Notes under the pieces: model-generated
What the model was told of the DNA's origin: nothing
Seen by the model: the letters and a program-made list of their open reading frames with translations, nothing else
Database searches by the model: none
Shown here: in pieces, positions 12,801 to 24,123 of the stretch
How positions within the stretch are numbered: position 1 is the stretch's first letter
Layout of the letters: every line of letters begins with the position of its first letter
Made by a program: the position numbers and the translations under genes
Assembly: GCA_950295325.1 (NCBI GenBank)
Contig: OX485808.1
Span: 5,646,501 to 5,710,500, forward strand
Reading direction: 5' to 3'
DNA length: 64,000 nucleotides
Source: Polytrichum commune
Lineage: Eukaryota > Streptophyta > Polytrichopsida > Polytrichales > Polytrichaceae

Positions 12801-15800
12801 TGTAATTCTCTAGAACCCGCATTAAATTTCCAACCCACGCAAAATCTCTACTTTAAACTTAGTGTGGGCCATGTTGACTGTTAAGGTGTTGGTCGGAAAT
12901 CTCAACGAAGACTGAGGGGAAGACCCGGGTCCTGGACCCTTGTTATTCCCACCCCGAGTAGACAATAAGAATGGCCCACATTAATTATTTCCAGACTAAT
13001 AGGACTATTTAGTGTACTGGACTCTGAGGTATAAAGAACGTCCAAAGGATTGCAATGAGCTGAAGGTTTATATGATGCATCCTTGGTATTATGTTCTATA
13101 GGTGTGAAAAAGTAGAACATACACATGGTTGAGACTTGGGAGTAATTTGGTGATATTTCTTTCAGTTCTGTGCACATAACTTACCTCTGCAAAGTGAACT
13201 TTTCGTACTTCAGCTCCAGTACGCCACCTGTCACCCCAAAAAGATGAGACACAAATAGTTTAGTTTCAGCCTATAGCAACTTATACATTTAATGCAATAT
13301 TCAGCAGTCTAATCTCTTAGAACTCCCATTGTGCGATGGAGAAATTGCTGATTAAAACAGATACAGCAAGAATAAGGTGTATTACCATCCAAGAGTCTCG
13401 TACAGATGAAGCATTGATATATATCTGTGATGCTCATTAAGGTCTGACGAGAATCAAAATTTTCAAAAGAGAGGCAGAAGACATACCCTGAAATTATAGC
13501 AAACTCACCCTTAATGAAGACATCAGTCCACTAAGGTAGACGCACCTAATTCCAACACAACAATAATTTGGACACCTATATTTGAGTGGTATGTAAATCT
13601 CAGAATAGACACAAGAAAGACATATAATAAAAAGAGATTGAACTACGAGTGCAAAATATGCTAACCATTGTAGGCTCAATACTTGGCATGATTGGGGGGC
13701 CTATATGACTACTCAATGAGCACCAGAATTTTTACTCTAATAATGAAGATAATGAAATAAGCTCCAAAAATTATGAGGCAAATGGATTTGGATTTGCTAA
13801 TCATCTTGCAATAATTGCGTGTTTCATATCCTACAAGAAGTGGGTGCAGAGAAAAAAGTGTCCATCTAATGCATGTCTACCTTGCATCGGATTGCAAATC
13901 AATACTAATCTAACAACCCCGTCTTAATGCAAACGACAAAGAAAACCATGGACAACTGAAGGATACGAGAAATATGGCATTCGTGCAACTGTTTCCAGAA
14001 ACCAAAACCGCTGTATTGGCCTGTTATCAAAGATGACATCCAGCATCTGCAGAAAAGAACACTAATAAATTAGAAACAAAAAAAAACTAAAATACTCTAA
14101 AAATCTTCCGTGGTCTGCAACACCATAATTCATGTTGGTGGCAACATTGGAGTCGTCTTTCTTTCTTTTCTATCTGGCTTTCATTGAGCAGACTTGAAAC
14201 TGGGAAGCAAATGAATAAAAACTGTGGAACAGCACTAATTTATGAATGATTTTCAGCTGCCAGATAACAGTAACGTATCAGCAACATAATACTCAAGAAG
14301 ATCATGTTGGAGAGTTGCAGAGTTGCAGAGTTGGAAAGCATACCAAGCATAGAAGATAATAAGGTCCAAGAATCCACCAAGGAGCTTCCACAGGAGGGCG
14401 AGCCCGTTCTCGGTCCCACACTGCCTTGTTACTTAGCTTCAGCTTCTTCAATGCTGCTCTCAACTCATCTTGCTCTAAATTTCCCCCTTTCTGTCAATGC
14501 TCACAATTTGACAAAGCTCAATTCAGGTCTAAGATAGACACATCTATAATGGAGTGGTATGTGATTTGGTGTGGCTCCGAGTGCGGATACCAAAAGACAT
14601 GTGTTTAAAAAAGATTGGAATGTGTGCTCAAAATATGATAACCATTCTAGTCTCAATAGTCAAGATAATTGGGGAGGACCTATATGACCATTTAATGAGC
14701 ACAAAAATCTTCACTTTGATAATGAATAAGACATTCATATGAGCTCCAAAATCATAAGGAAAGTGGCTACGGCCTTGATTGAGATTTGCTAACCATCTTG
14801 TACTGATCATGTGTTTCATATCCTAGGAGAAGTGGGTAGTCAGACAAGGTAACCATTTAAGACCCATCTAACTTAAGTTGGTGGAAAACATGATGAAAAG
14901 ACTTGAAATTTGTTCCTGTTGAGAAAACAAGGAAACCTAAAATGTAGCCTTTAATGACTTCAAACCTTGAGGTGCAGAAAGAAGAACGATCACCAGCATC
15001 ACAAACAGCAGTTTGTTTAACAGGCTCAGTTAGAAATTGAGGGATATCCTTAAACCCTGTGATGTAATATATGATTCAAAAGTCAAGAATTTGAAATAGC
15101 AGTGAATTGGAGAATACCGTTTCAAGAGGTTTTAGTTCAACGAGACCGTCGTATAAGGTGAGAAATTTGTCTAAGCCTCTGAGAAACAGAAGGAGACCTC
15201 GCCCAGTGTATGCTGTGACGACATCAACTGGACCATTCAACGTCGATGCTGCACAGTAGAAAATTAATTGCATATATGTTACGCATACTCCATTAATCTC
15301 CTTAAATTTTCATGCTGAGGAAACATCAGCAGCAATTTTATGGAGTGTAGACAATGATGATCTACAAATTCAGTTCAAAACCAAAGAGATGCAAAAATAA
15401 ATACCCTGATGATGCTGTCAGCTTCGAATCGTGAAAACATATAGCAATCCACTAAGGATTCCATCAATGCTGGTGCTTAAAACGATCCTCTCAGTGAAAA
15501 AATTCAAGAGAACTTACGGTCAATTCTTTTGAGCTCTGAGAAAAGAATGCTGCGCCGCAACGCCTGAAAATTCATCATCCAAACAACTATGTTCAGAGTT
15601 CACACAGTCAATAGGCAAATGCACTAACCCACCCTGCTATATGTTCTCACAGCTGATGATTGTTTTCCAAGATTGGATAATAAATCCCAAAAATACCTCA
15701 ACCCTGGTTTTTAGTAGGAACATAATAGGAACAAAGAGAAATCGGTTTTAGTATCCAAGCAGTGATTAACCAAGATGGAAACACTTTAAAGGTGAACTCC

Positions 15801-17048
15801 AATGCGATCTCATAATGAAATTCTTACAATTGCTTCAAGAATTAGCCCCAAAAGAACCGCAACGGAATTATGGGATTGTAACCCTATTCAATTACAGGTG
15901 AATTCTACAGCAACCGAAATTGAAAGGCCCAATTCTGCCTCAAAATTGCCTTCCAGAACCAGAACCACAAAAAGCCAGATTATTACAGCAATTACTTCAA
16001 CAATCCAATTGCATCAACAGATCACAACTTTGGAGACATAATCCTGAAACCCTAATTTCTTCACAGGGAAATTTCAGAGACAGATGAACAAGAACAAAAA
16101 CAAGGAACCACCACACTCAAAACCACCAATTTTTTTGCACCAATTATGTGCTCAGTATGCAGAGAGACCACGAAAATGATGCAAGAGAGGAACTGAATTC
16201 CTGACCCTCCAATTACTATTTATTTGAAAAAAAATTCAGGTGAAACCCTATTCAATCACAAGTGAATTTTGCAGACACAGAAATTGACGGGGACATTCTG
16301 AACCCAAATTTTGCCTTCCAGCCAGAACTAGAATCACAAAATTCCACATAATTCTTGAAGCAATTCTACAATCAATTCCATTCCATCAACAGAATCATAA
16401 CTTCGGAGACATCATAACCCTGTAACCCTAATTTCTCCACAGCCAAAATTCCACAGAGACACAACAACATAAACAAAGAACCACCACACTCAAAATCACC
16501 ATAATTGTTGCACCAATTACATCCCAGTACGCAGAGAGACTAAAAAAATAGAAGCAGAATATTGAAATTCTTACCCTCCACTCACGTCCAAAATTTTCAA
16601 ACGCCAGCCTGATAACATTCCGGGGGACCGAAGGTCCAGTCCTCAGAAACTTGGCCTGAAACCCATAATCAAAAGCAACTCTTTTCGGCCTCAGCACACC
16701 ATCAACATTTTCCATCTCCAAATGCACTTCGCCTCCTTCAATTTCTCTCTCTTGCACCGAAACCCCTCCATTTTCTGAAAAAAGTCCATTTTCTTCTTCT
16801 TCTCGGCTCTTTTTAGCTTCAATCCCTGCCATCACTCCTTGCTCATGAAGACTTGGCCCTCCTCCATCTCCCCCACTTGCACAAGTTTTCCAAGTTAATT
16901 TCTGAGCCCCAATCCCGACCTTCAGCCTTGCTCTTCCAGGAAATTTTGTGGAGGTAAAAAATGCAACATTTTCGTGCGGAATTGTGCGCAGGAAGGTTGA
17001 GTGTGGTGGCAAGCAGCACGTCATTGTTGTTGCAATTGGACAAACCAT
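9813..17048 (-). CDS. PTOX: Plastid terminal oxidase (PTOX2-like), 13 exons
   Basis: Di-iron plastoquinol oxidase of thylakoids, which moves electrons from plastoquinol to oxygen. Exons: 17048-16575, 15563-15518, 15248-15118, 14490-14344, 14046-13967, 13424-13386, 13227-13185, 12606-12502, 12374-12302, 11446-11344, 10600-10516, 9929-9813. That is twelve; a possible extra in-frame exon lies near 15037-14953. Phases close exactly and give 480 residues without the optional exon. Six iron ligands are visible: Glu284 ([10 protein letters not shown]), Glu324 and His327 (WNEMHH), Glu376 (ELIEMHA), Glu445 and His448 (DEMEH). The ATG at 17048 gives a Ser/Thr/Arg-rich N-terminus suited to a chloroplast transit peptide. 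The region before the oxidase domain is long (about 260 residues) and contains [20 protein letters not shown], not found in Arabidopsis IMMUTANS as I know it. [15 protein letters not shown] and YNFSELIE fit the PTOX2 type of algae and lower plants. Confidence 0.93.
10160..10462 (+). mobile_element. MITE, AAGGTAGA family, left-truncated copy
   Basis: Shares ACACCAAAAAGACATGT, CTCAAAATATGCTGACCATT and a right end finishing in TCTACCTTAC with the copies at 13533, 14522, 28085, 31949 and 43398. Lies in the last-but-one large intron of the oxidase gene. Non-coding. Confidence 0.7.
10955..11235 (-). repeat. 5S-rRNA-related SINE-like element
   Basis: Read on the minus strand, 11230-11130 contains GGGAACTCTGAAGTTGAG and then GTACTCGGATGGGTGGCC, in the order and spacing of the plant 5S rRNA internal promoter (GAACTCCGAAGTTAAGC and then GTACTAGGATGGGTGACC). 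The first part of 5S rRNA is only weakly matched. Downstream (to about 10955) comes a non-5S body containing GTCCACCCAATTATAGTGGG, which has a diverged relative at 19640-19960. Best read as a 5S-derived SINE or a 5S pseudogene with flanking repeat, inside an oxidase intron. It is not a functional 5S gene. Confidence 0.6.
11870..12215. repeat. Dispersed repeat, copy 2 of a pair
   Basis: Diverged copy of the block at 9165-9500, sharing ATCAATAATCAACATCAA, GTGGGTATCAAAATTGTA and GTCAAGGTGAGAGAATC. Lies in an intron of the oxidase gene, immediately downstream (in transcript sense) of the exon 12374-12302. Non-coding. Confidence 0.55.
13533..13883 (+). mobile_element. MITE, AAGGTAGA family, complete copy
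   Basis: Starts with AAGGTAGACGCACCTAA and ends with the inverted form near GCATGTCTACCTT, so the terminal inverted repeat is about 8-14 bp. Length about 350 bp. Lies in an oxidase intron. This copy defines both ends of the family best. Confidence 0.75.
14522..14878 (+). mobile_element. MITE, AAGGTAGA family, third copy in the oxidase gene
   Basis: Same interior as the other copies: TGGAGTGGTATGTGATTTGG, ACCAAAAGACATGTGTTTAA, CTCAAAATATGATAACC and GAGCTCCAAAATCATAAGG. Its ends are worn. It directly abuts the acceptor side of the oxidase exon 14490-14344. Confidence 0.7.
15880..16560. repeat. Tandem duplication (about 364 bp unit) in oxidase intron 1
   Basis: Segments 15880-16195 and 16244-16560 are diverged copies in the same orientation. 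Shared strings include ACCCTATTCAAT, TGCCTTCCAG, TTTGGAGACAT and AAACCCTAATTTCTTCACAG (copy 2: TAACCCTAATTTCTCCACAG), then ACCACCACACTCAAAA. The offset is about 364 bp. Copy 2 ends close to the donor site of exon 1. Confidence 0.65.
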
Positions 17049-17129
17049 TGAAGCAAAAAAATCAAAAATCAAAATTGAACACAACTTGCAGCCGAAATGG
17101 AAAAGGATGTTGTTGAAACTTCGATCCTG

Positions 17130-20100
17130 AGGAGTCGGTTGCTCCGAAGTTAAGCCGATAATTGTCTGAATTTCTTTTGAGTGATGTTGCGAGAGAGTGA
17201 GGAAATCGTTGGAATTGGTGATGACTCTGATGAGTCATAAAGTGAGGAGGAGAGAAATGTGTGAGTGGGCATGGAGAACCAAATGATCCGACGACTCAAG
17301 TGAATGGGAGGTCTCAATTTTGTTATAGTTTTGTAAATTTTTTGTTTGTTAATTGGTTGGATCGATCCTTTTCTTGTCCATATAAGTACATAAGTAGTAT
17401 GTATGTCCACTTATTTATTCCTGTGGTGAAGCAGTCCCAAAAAGCAAAACTTCACAAACCCAGTGATTTTTTTAAAAAAATCAAAATTTTAATTAATTAA
17501 TTAATTAAATTTTGGGTTGTTTTCTGGTTGCTTATGTGCCATGGTTATCAACTTGGATTTCATTGTTAGGATTTCCCTTGGATCCGCCAATGTGATGTGA
17601 TAATTTAGCAACAATCTATAGAACTCTATGATCTTCCATGTTGCAAAGGATTTGAGGACTGTGGTGATGGAAGGCCTCGATTTTGTTTGTATATTTATTT
17701 GTTGGTTAATCAGTTGGTTGGTTTTTACATTCCTTTTTGTGTGGTCCAATGTCCAGTCACAAAGCAAAACTTCACAAACTTGTTAACCTTATTTTTTTTT
17801 CAAATTTTCAAGATTAGGAAAATGTGTCTTGAATGGTTAGTTGTTTCTTCAAAAAAAAAACATGTTTGTCATGATTATCAACATTGAATTCATAGTTCGG
17901 AATTTTTCTTGGATCTGCAAATGTGATTTCATATGTTTAGCAACCATCTATAAAATTTATGATCTCCCATGTTGTAGTTATGATTTTCCAAAGTCAAAAG
18001 TGTGGGAGCCAAACCCGAACCATAATAAAAAGACCAAGTAGCCCCCCCCCTTCTCTCTCCTCCCCAATTACATTGATCGTTGAGTATGTAGTCGAGTCCA
18101 AACTCTTTCAAACACACACTATTTTGAGGTCCATTCTTACATTCACACTTAACTACACACCATTTAAATATAAGTGATTAATCAGGATTAGTGACCAAAC
18201 CAGGCACGTTTACCTTACCAAATTGGCAGCAATCATTGGGAGTGATGAAGCCACACAGGGTGATACAATAGTACCTTTACCATTTCGGCGCTAATAAAAC
18301 TATTTTTTGTATGTATTGTGTGCATGACATTGAAATTAATATTATTAATATACAAGATTCTTTTCCCTCTTAAAAAAGGTATATGTATAATATGTCGCTA
18401 GGAAATCCCCTTGAATACATACATGAGTGAGAAATAAATAATCATATAGATCCCCATCATATGTATATGCTGGAAAGGTTATATAGAAGATATGGCTAAA
18501 ATATACTTAGCAAGACATATTTATTTATCATTGATAAAATCATTGAACACTTGTTCATCCATTGGATGTGACTCATACAATTTTGTTTCTACAATATAAG
18601 TCATTATAACCAATGCAATGATAATTTCTACTCTACCATCAAATGATTTGTCAAATCGTAGGTCCACATTGACCCATTCTTATTTCGATATCAGTATAAC
18701 CTTATTTTCCATATTGGAAGGCTAGTTCTAGAGGTCAATTAATTGTTGATACTCAATCCACATGTTGCCAATTTTGTGGCGCATGATATAGACCCTTCCC
18801 AAATACTAAGTCTTGGAGGTCAATGCTTTAGTTGACTTGCTTTATGTTAACCCTCTTCTCTTCACTCCTTACAACGTTTTTGGAGAGACAAACAATACCA
18901 CACAATCACATCTTAATTTCAAGGAGTAATCATTATCCCCAGCTCTAGATAGTCAAACTTTAGGTTTGACATACAACATACCATACTTGATTCTAATGAA
19001 CCTATCCTTGGACAATGTGGGATTATCATTCAACTCACATATCAGATGAGATATTCATTTGGATCTCTTGTAGATTACTCACTTCATTATAATTGATTAT
19101 GAAGAAATACAACTAAGAGTATATGAATAACACACCTAGTATATTTACAGAGCTAGAATAAATAATACCCATACCTTATGTATATTTTGTAACCCTAAGA
19201 CATAGTTAAAACCCCTTTTGTGCACCCATACTATATGGATCCATACTTTTAACAATGAGTGCACCCCTGAGACAAGAATAGTACTACGAATTAGGACTAA
19301 CTTAGACACCATAAAATACATGATGTGATCAACACACAATGTGTTTGTTGACACGGATGTGATTAATGCCCATGAATGTGTTCCACAAAGGGTTCACATT
19401 GTAACCTTGCAATCCAAACTTCACAATCTACAACATGAATCTTCATAAAAACATTGAACCATTTAGGACTCTTAAATTGATAGAATGTCTTGGCGGAATC
19501 TTGGACCACACTATAAATGTCTTTATATACACTTCCCATAAAATGCTAGTCTAGAAGCCCCTAGGTCTCACGATACGCTCCAAATGACTAAGTATGCTCC
19601 TTATTTGGATAATAAATTCACTAAGAATCTACTGGGAAACCCAGATAGATAGATAGATAGAAACTCCGGTCCCTTTTTAGCAAGGGGCCGGCGTGAATAA
19701 AGTGTCCGTTCGTAATGTCAATGACCCGATGCCCACTGGACAAGGGGACATTGGGACAATACTACTCTCCCCTTTCGAGGATGGACACTATAGTGACACA
19801 CTATACTAGTTCCTAGCTAGCCACTAGTGCCTTGAAGATACCGGACATGGTATCCCCCCAAAGGGCTTTGAGGTACCCATACAACAAGGTCCAAGGACCC
19901 CCCACCATAGTTGGGTGGACTAAGGTGGTGAGCACCACGCCGGCACTGGGAAACCCATCCTCTACTTTGAGTTTGATGAACACATTATAAATGGGGAAAA
20001 AATGCACTTGGGAAGCATTTTCTAGAATATAGAAACATGTTGTTTCTAAAGTGGACACAAAACCCAATCCACTTATAGTCCAATCTTGTCTTCATGATTT

Positions 20101-20180
20101 CATTTAAGTAGTATAAATGTAGAAATTTGAACGGTCCACAAATCTAATGTCAAGTAAACTAGATGATTCTCTACTATGAC
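17130..20180. other. Intergenic region without recognisable gene
   Basis: AT-rich sequence between the 5' end of the oxidase gene and the 3' end of the LRR gene. Contains an alternating TTAATTAATTAA stretch near 17490, two related segments (about 17560-17650 and 17870-17960) with similar phrases such as ATAGAACTCTATGATCTTCC and TAAAATTTATGATCTCCC, a C run near 18042-18051, and a repeat-like block at 19640-19960. No protein or RNA gene recognised. Confidence 0.5.
19640..19960. repeat. G+C-richer dispersed element related to the one at 10955
   Basis: Begins after a GATA tetranucleotide run (about 19642-19661). Contains CCACCATAGTTGGGTGGAC, close to CCACTATAATTGGGTGGAC of the element at 10955-11235, and phrases such as GGGAAACCCATCC. 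The compositional step against the AT-rich flanks suggests an inserted element. It carries no clear 5S box. Confidence 0.4.
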
Positions 20181-20187
20181 AATGATC

Positions 20188-23100
20188 TCAAGTATACAGT
20201 GGTTTGAACAATCCATAGTGTGAAGGTTGCACCTTTTTGATCCTCGATGATTTTCTAAACACAAAGTTTTGGGCCGGGCTCCATGAAACAATGAATAGTA
20301 ACGTGGAGCAAAACCCAACTGCTATTCCAACTTCAAAGCCGCTCAATGACACGTACGCTTTGAAAAATCGTTCTCGTGTTGAATTGTGTTCGTGACTTTG
20401 ATTTGTGGTCCCTTGAGAGCATGGGCGATTGATGATGTTCCCACATAGACCATCATTCCCTGGAAGATAGCATGCACTTGTGAACGTCGAGAACTGGGTG
20501 GATGTCGGAATTGCGCCTTGAAGGTTGTTGGAAGACACGTTGAAGGTGGCTAAAGATTGGAGACGTGTGAAAGTAGATGGAATTGGGCCTGAGAGGTTGT
20601 TTCTAGATATATCAAAAGATATCAATGCTGACATATTAGTTCCGATAGCATCCGGGATTTCACCTCCGATCAAATTGTTGGATATATTCAAATACTTCAA
20701 GCTCACCAATTCTGCAAGTGTTGGAGGGATGGAACCAATAAGGGCATTTGTGGATAAGTCAAAATAAGTCATTGTCATGAGAACATAGGAGTATGTCCTC
20801 GTACCCCCTGGACTTGTGGTGAGGATCACACTTTGATTCAAAGTGAATTTGGCTCCATAACTACTTTCAATTGAGTTGTCATCAACCTTAAAACCATCCA
20901 AATTATTGATGTTTGAAGGGATTGAACCTCCTAGCTTGTTGTTAGATAAATCCAACACTTGAAGTGCCTCCAACTCCCCTATCCATGATGGAATCGAACC
21001 ATGAAGATTGTTATTGGCTAGGTCCAACACACGTAAGCTTTGTAAGTGGCTACCCACAATTTGAGAGGGAATAATTCCTGTGATTTGGTTTTGACTAAGA
21101 TCAACAAATATCAAGCTAGAATTAAAGGTAGCAAAGGATGATGGAATTGGTCCAGTGATATTGTTGGAAGAAGCAGAGAAATATTGGAGGAATGGCAGTT
21201 TGCGAAAATCTAGTTCCAAAGTTCCTACTAAAGAATTATTGAAAACGAGAAGGCTAGTCAAATTTGTGCAACTTTGAAGGCTTGATAGCACTATGGAAAT
21301 GTTTCCACTAAAACTATTATTTGATATATCAAAAGTCGTCAATTGGGTTAGTTGTCCTAATGATGTCCACGTACCACCAACAAAATTGTTGGATATGTTT
21401 CCATTGAAACCATTGTTTGAGATATCAAAAGCCGTCAAATTGGTCAATTGTGCTAATGACGTGGGGATATCACCAACAAAATTGTTCACTGAAAGGTACA
21501 TAGACCCTAGAGATTTACACCCACCTATGGTGTTGGGTAGTTGTCCGGAAAGAGAGTTTTTTGAAAGTTCAAGAAGCTGAAGTGATGCCATATTGCCAAT
21601 TTCTTGTGGAAGCTCACCACGAAGAGAATTCGAAGACAAGTCCAAGTACACCAAATTCTTCATGCTCCAAAAGTCACGTCCTACTCCTGACACATTGCAA
21701 TATTCAAGGACCACAGATATTAGTTGAGAGCAATTTGATGACAAGAAAATTTGGACACGCTTCACTTCATACTAAACAATATACAAGGTCATTTACTCCA
21801 AAACACAACATTATTCAACACCAAGATATTATTTCTCTCTATACATAGTCACACATTGGGTGCGCTCCTAGTTTCCAGTTGAAATGTATAAAAATTAAAT
21901 AACGGTTTTGCTTGTTCTAAGCGCAAGTCCTCCAAACTCCAAGAGTTGACAAAACACAAAAGGCTTGTTGAATGATATTGTTGACAATGGATGCCTCAAT
22001 CACATGTCAACTATCTTAATTCATTTCACAAATCTACCTATTATTATCAATCATTATGTGAAAGATATAACATTGCTTGACGTTCAACTCCCATTCTGTG
22101 GGCCTTCAAAATATAATAAGCGTTCGGAAAGTTGTGCAGGGAGACTCAAATTCAGACTGAGCTCTGAGCATCGGATTGTCATATTTTGAGGGCCCATGTC
22201 ATTGGTTCATGTTATGGAAGTCATACACCAATTTTAAATGTTAGCAAATAGAACAACGAAGTTCATATGAAATCACAATCATAATAATAATGATTGAAAT
22301 AGTGTTAGGTTTACATTTAATGTTGATGTCATTACACGTGCGGTTTACAATTAGTATTGAGCAAGACAAGTAGAATTGGTGACACTAAATACAATATTTA
22401 GTGTAATTTTGGATATTAGGAAGTTCTGCAACAAACTTAGTTGTTATGGTGCCACTTTTTATTGAGTATATATTGGTAATCCCAATCTTACATGACAGCT
22501 TTGTATACCTATTTACATAACATGATTTAGTCCAATTTTTCCAGTTGAATCTCAGTTGCTACAAACGTGCATATTCGAGCTTCTCGTATGATACATGTAA
22601 TTAGTCTACATACTTTGTCATACAGATTGCCCTGAACTTATTGAAGAGAGAGAATAGACTATCTCACACTAATTGCATGCATCGCATCCTAGACGAATTG
22701 GGTAGAGTGCTAAAAGTGTCCATTTGAGGCATGCCTACCTTACTTGAAGAGGCATAGTATCAGATTTAGTATGAGGATCAAAAATCTTGTTTTGTCATTC
22801 CACAACATTCCCATCCTGATTTTCGAGAGAGAGAATAGATGCGCCTGCTTGAAAAAAGTTGTGAAAATCCAAAATACCGGGAAAACATGGGTCAAAAGTC
22901 CACTCGTGTTTGTAAGTCTCACCTGTGAATCGATTATTGGACAAGAGCGCCATGAAAAGATGCTCCATCCCACTCAACTTTCCGGGTACTGTTCCCCGCA
23001 AATTGTTCCCACTGAGCACTAGCCAGAACATGCTCCGGCACTTCCCCAAGCTCTCCGGAATTTTTCCAGACAACTTGTTGGCTCCAAGCGTGAGCAAAAC

Positions 23101-24081
23101 GAGCCTACGCAATTTTCCCAAACTCTTGGGTATGGGTCCGCTAAGGTTGTTGTAGTTTAAGCTGATTGAACTCAAGTAACGGCAACCCCCGAGGCTCGAT
23201 GGGATCGGCCCTGACAAATTCGCGTATTTAGCGTCCAAAACTGTCAACTTCTTGCACGCATTTCCTATCGGGATAGACCCCGAAAACTCGTTATAGGAGA
23301 TATTCAACGTCACCAGTTGCGACAGGTTGCCAAGTTCAACAGGTAAAATGCCAGTGAGGAGGTTGTCCCCCACGTCCAAGATAGAGAGCTTGTTACAATT
23401 CCCCAGTTGAGGGGGTATGCCCCCGCTGAAGTTGTTCCTACCTAAGGTCAGATTGGTTAAGTGAGTGAGGTTCCCGAGCATGGACGTTATGGTGCCCGTC
23501 AATTGAGAGGCATAAAAACCGATGCCCGTTACCCGCCCTTTCGAGTCGCACGTCACTCCCGTCCATGCCCGACAATGATCTGAACTTTTTGCGGTTGTCC
23601 AATTGACCATGAGATCGAGAGGGTCATCAGATATGGCTTTCTTGAACGCCAATAATGCCGTCACTTCGTCCACGTTGATTGCGTCGGAATTATGAGACAT
23701 GAATTCAGCAGACTGCGATATTAACCTGCGGCTACCAATGTGAAATTCAACCGCTTTCGAGCTCACCTGGTGATGGGATTTGGAACCCCATTCGTTGGAT
23801 TTCCCAAGGTCTTTCTCTTCTCGGCTGCCAATTAAGTCGTCTGCCCCCCGGTGCTTCCTATTCAGATTTGTGTAAGATGTTGAATCTATACCCGAGTCTG
23901 TACTAATTTGCATCTCCCGAGGTTCCCCCACTTGATCGATTGCGTGTTTCGTTTCCGGACACCTCGATAGCATCTTCCATGACGTAGTGGAGCGATTCTC
24001 AGGTGGCGCATGGGTGTTGGATGTTAAGAACGCCGTCATCAGCAACGCAGCCAGAAAACTTGCAATTCTTCGATGAGACAT
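20188..24081 (-). CDS. Leucine-rich-repeat receptor-like protein, two exons, no kinase
   Basis: Extracellular LRR protein with one membrane span, of the plant receptor-like-protein type used in peptide or pathogen sensing with a partner kinase. Exon 1 is 24081-22923 and exon 2 is 21686-20188. The phase-1 intron joins NNRFTG to VGRDFWSMKNLVYLDLS and restores a perfect LRR spacing. The ATG at 24081 gives a signal peptide (MSHRRIASFLAALLMTAFL); an ATG 14 codons upstream (24123) would put charged residues in front of it. Order: signal peptide, an unusual Ser/Lys/Asp-rich stretch of about 110 residues, an LRRNT cap (ALLAFKKAISDDPLDLM, then CDSKG), about 20 LRRs, a non-LRR island around VDDNSIESSYGAKFTLNQ, four more LRRs, an acidic or Cys-containing cap, then the membrane segment VGIAVGFCSTLLFIVSW and a short basic tail. 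About 885 residues in total. Confidence 0.87.
22318..22412. mobile_element. MITE fragment, CACTAAATA family, right end
   Basis: Matches the right end of the 1530-1910 element: CGGTTTACAATTAGTATTGA, GCAAGACAAGTAGAATTGG, then TACAATATTTAGTGTAA. It lies inside the single intron of the LRR gene. Confidence 0.6.
22645..22742 (+). mobile_element. MITE fragment, AAGGTAGA family, right end
   Basis: Shows the family right end (CTCACACTAATTGCATG, GTGTCCATTTGAGGCATG, CCTACCTTAC) without the rest. It lies in the LRR intron, about 180 bp from the donor site of exon 1. Confidence 0.55.
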
Positions 24082-24123
24082 CTTGACATCGGAGCTGATT
24101 CGTAATCTTGAATGCAGTATCAT

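Noticed and set aside
14953-15037. Extra PTOX exon ([17 protein letters not shown])
   Set aside because: It can be kept in frame only with a weak donor (GTCATT), and joining 15118 directly to 14490 already closes the frame; left as optional.
20525-21848. Several plus-strand open frames over the LRR gene
   Set aside because: They are antisense shadows of LRR repeats; their wording (repeated KLLFDIS, KLLDMF) mirrors the repeat periodicity of the real strand.
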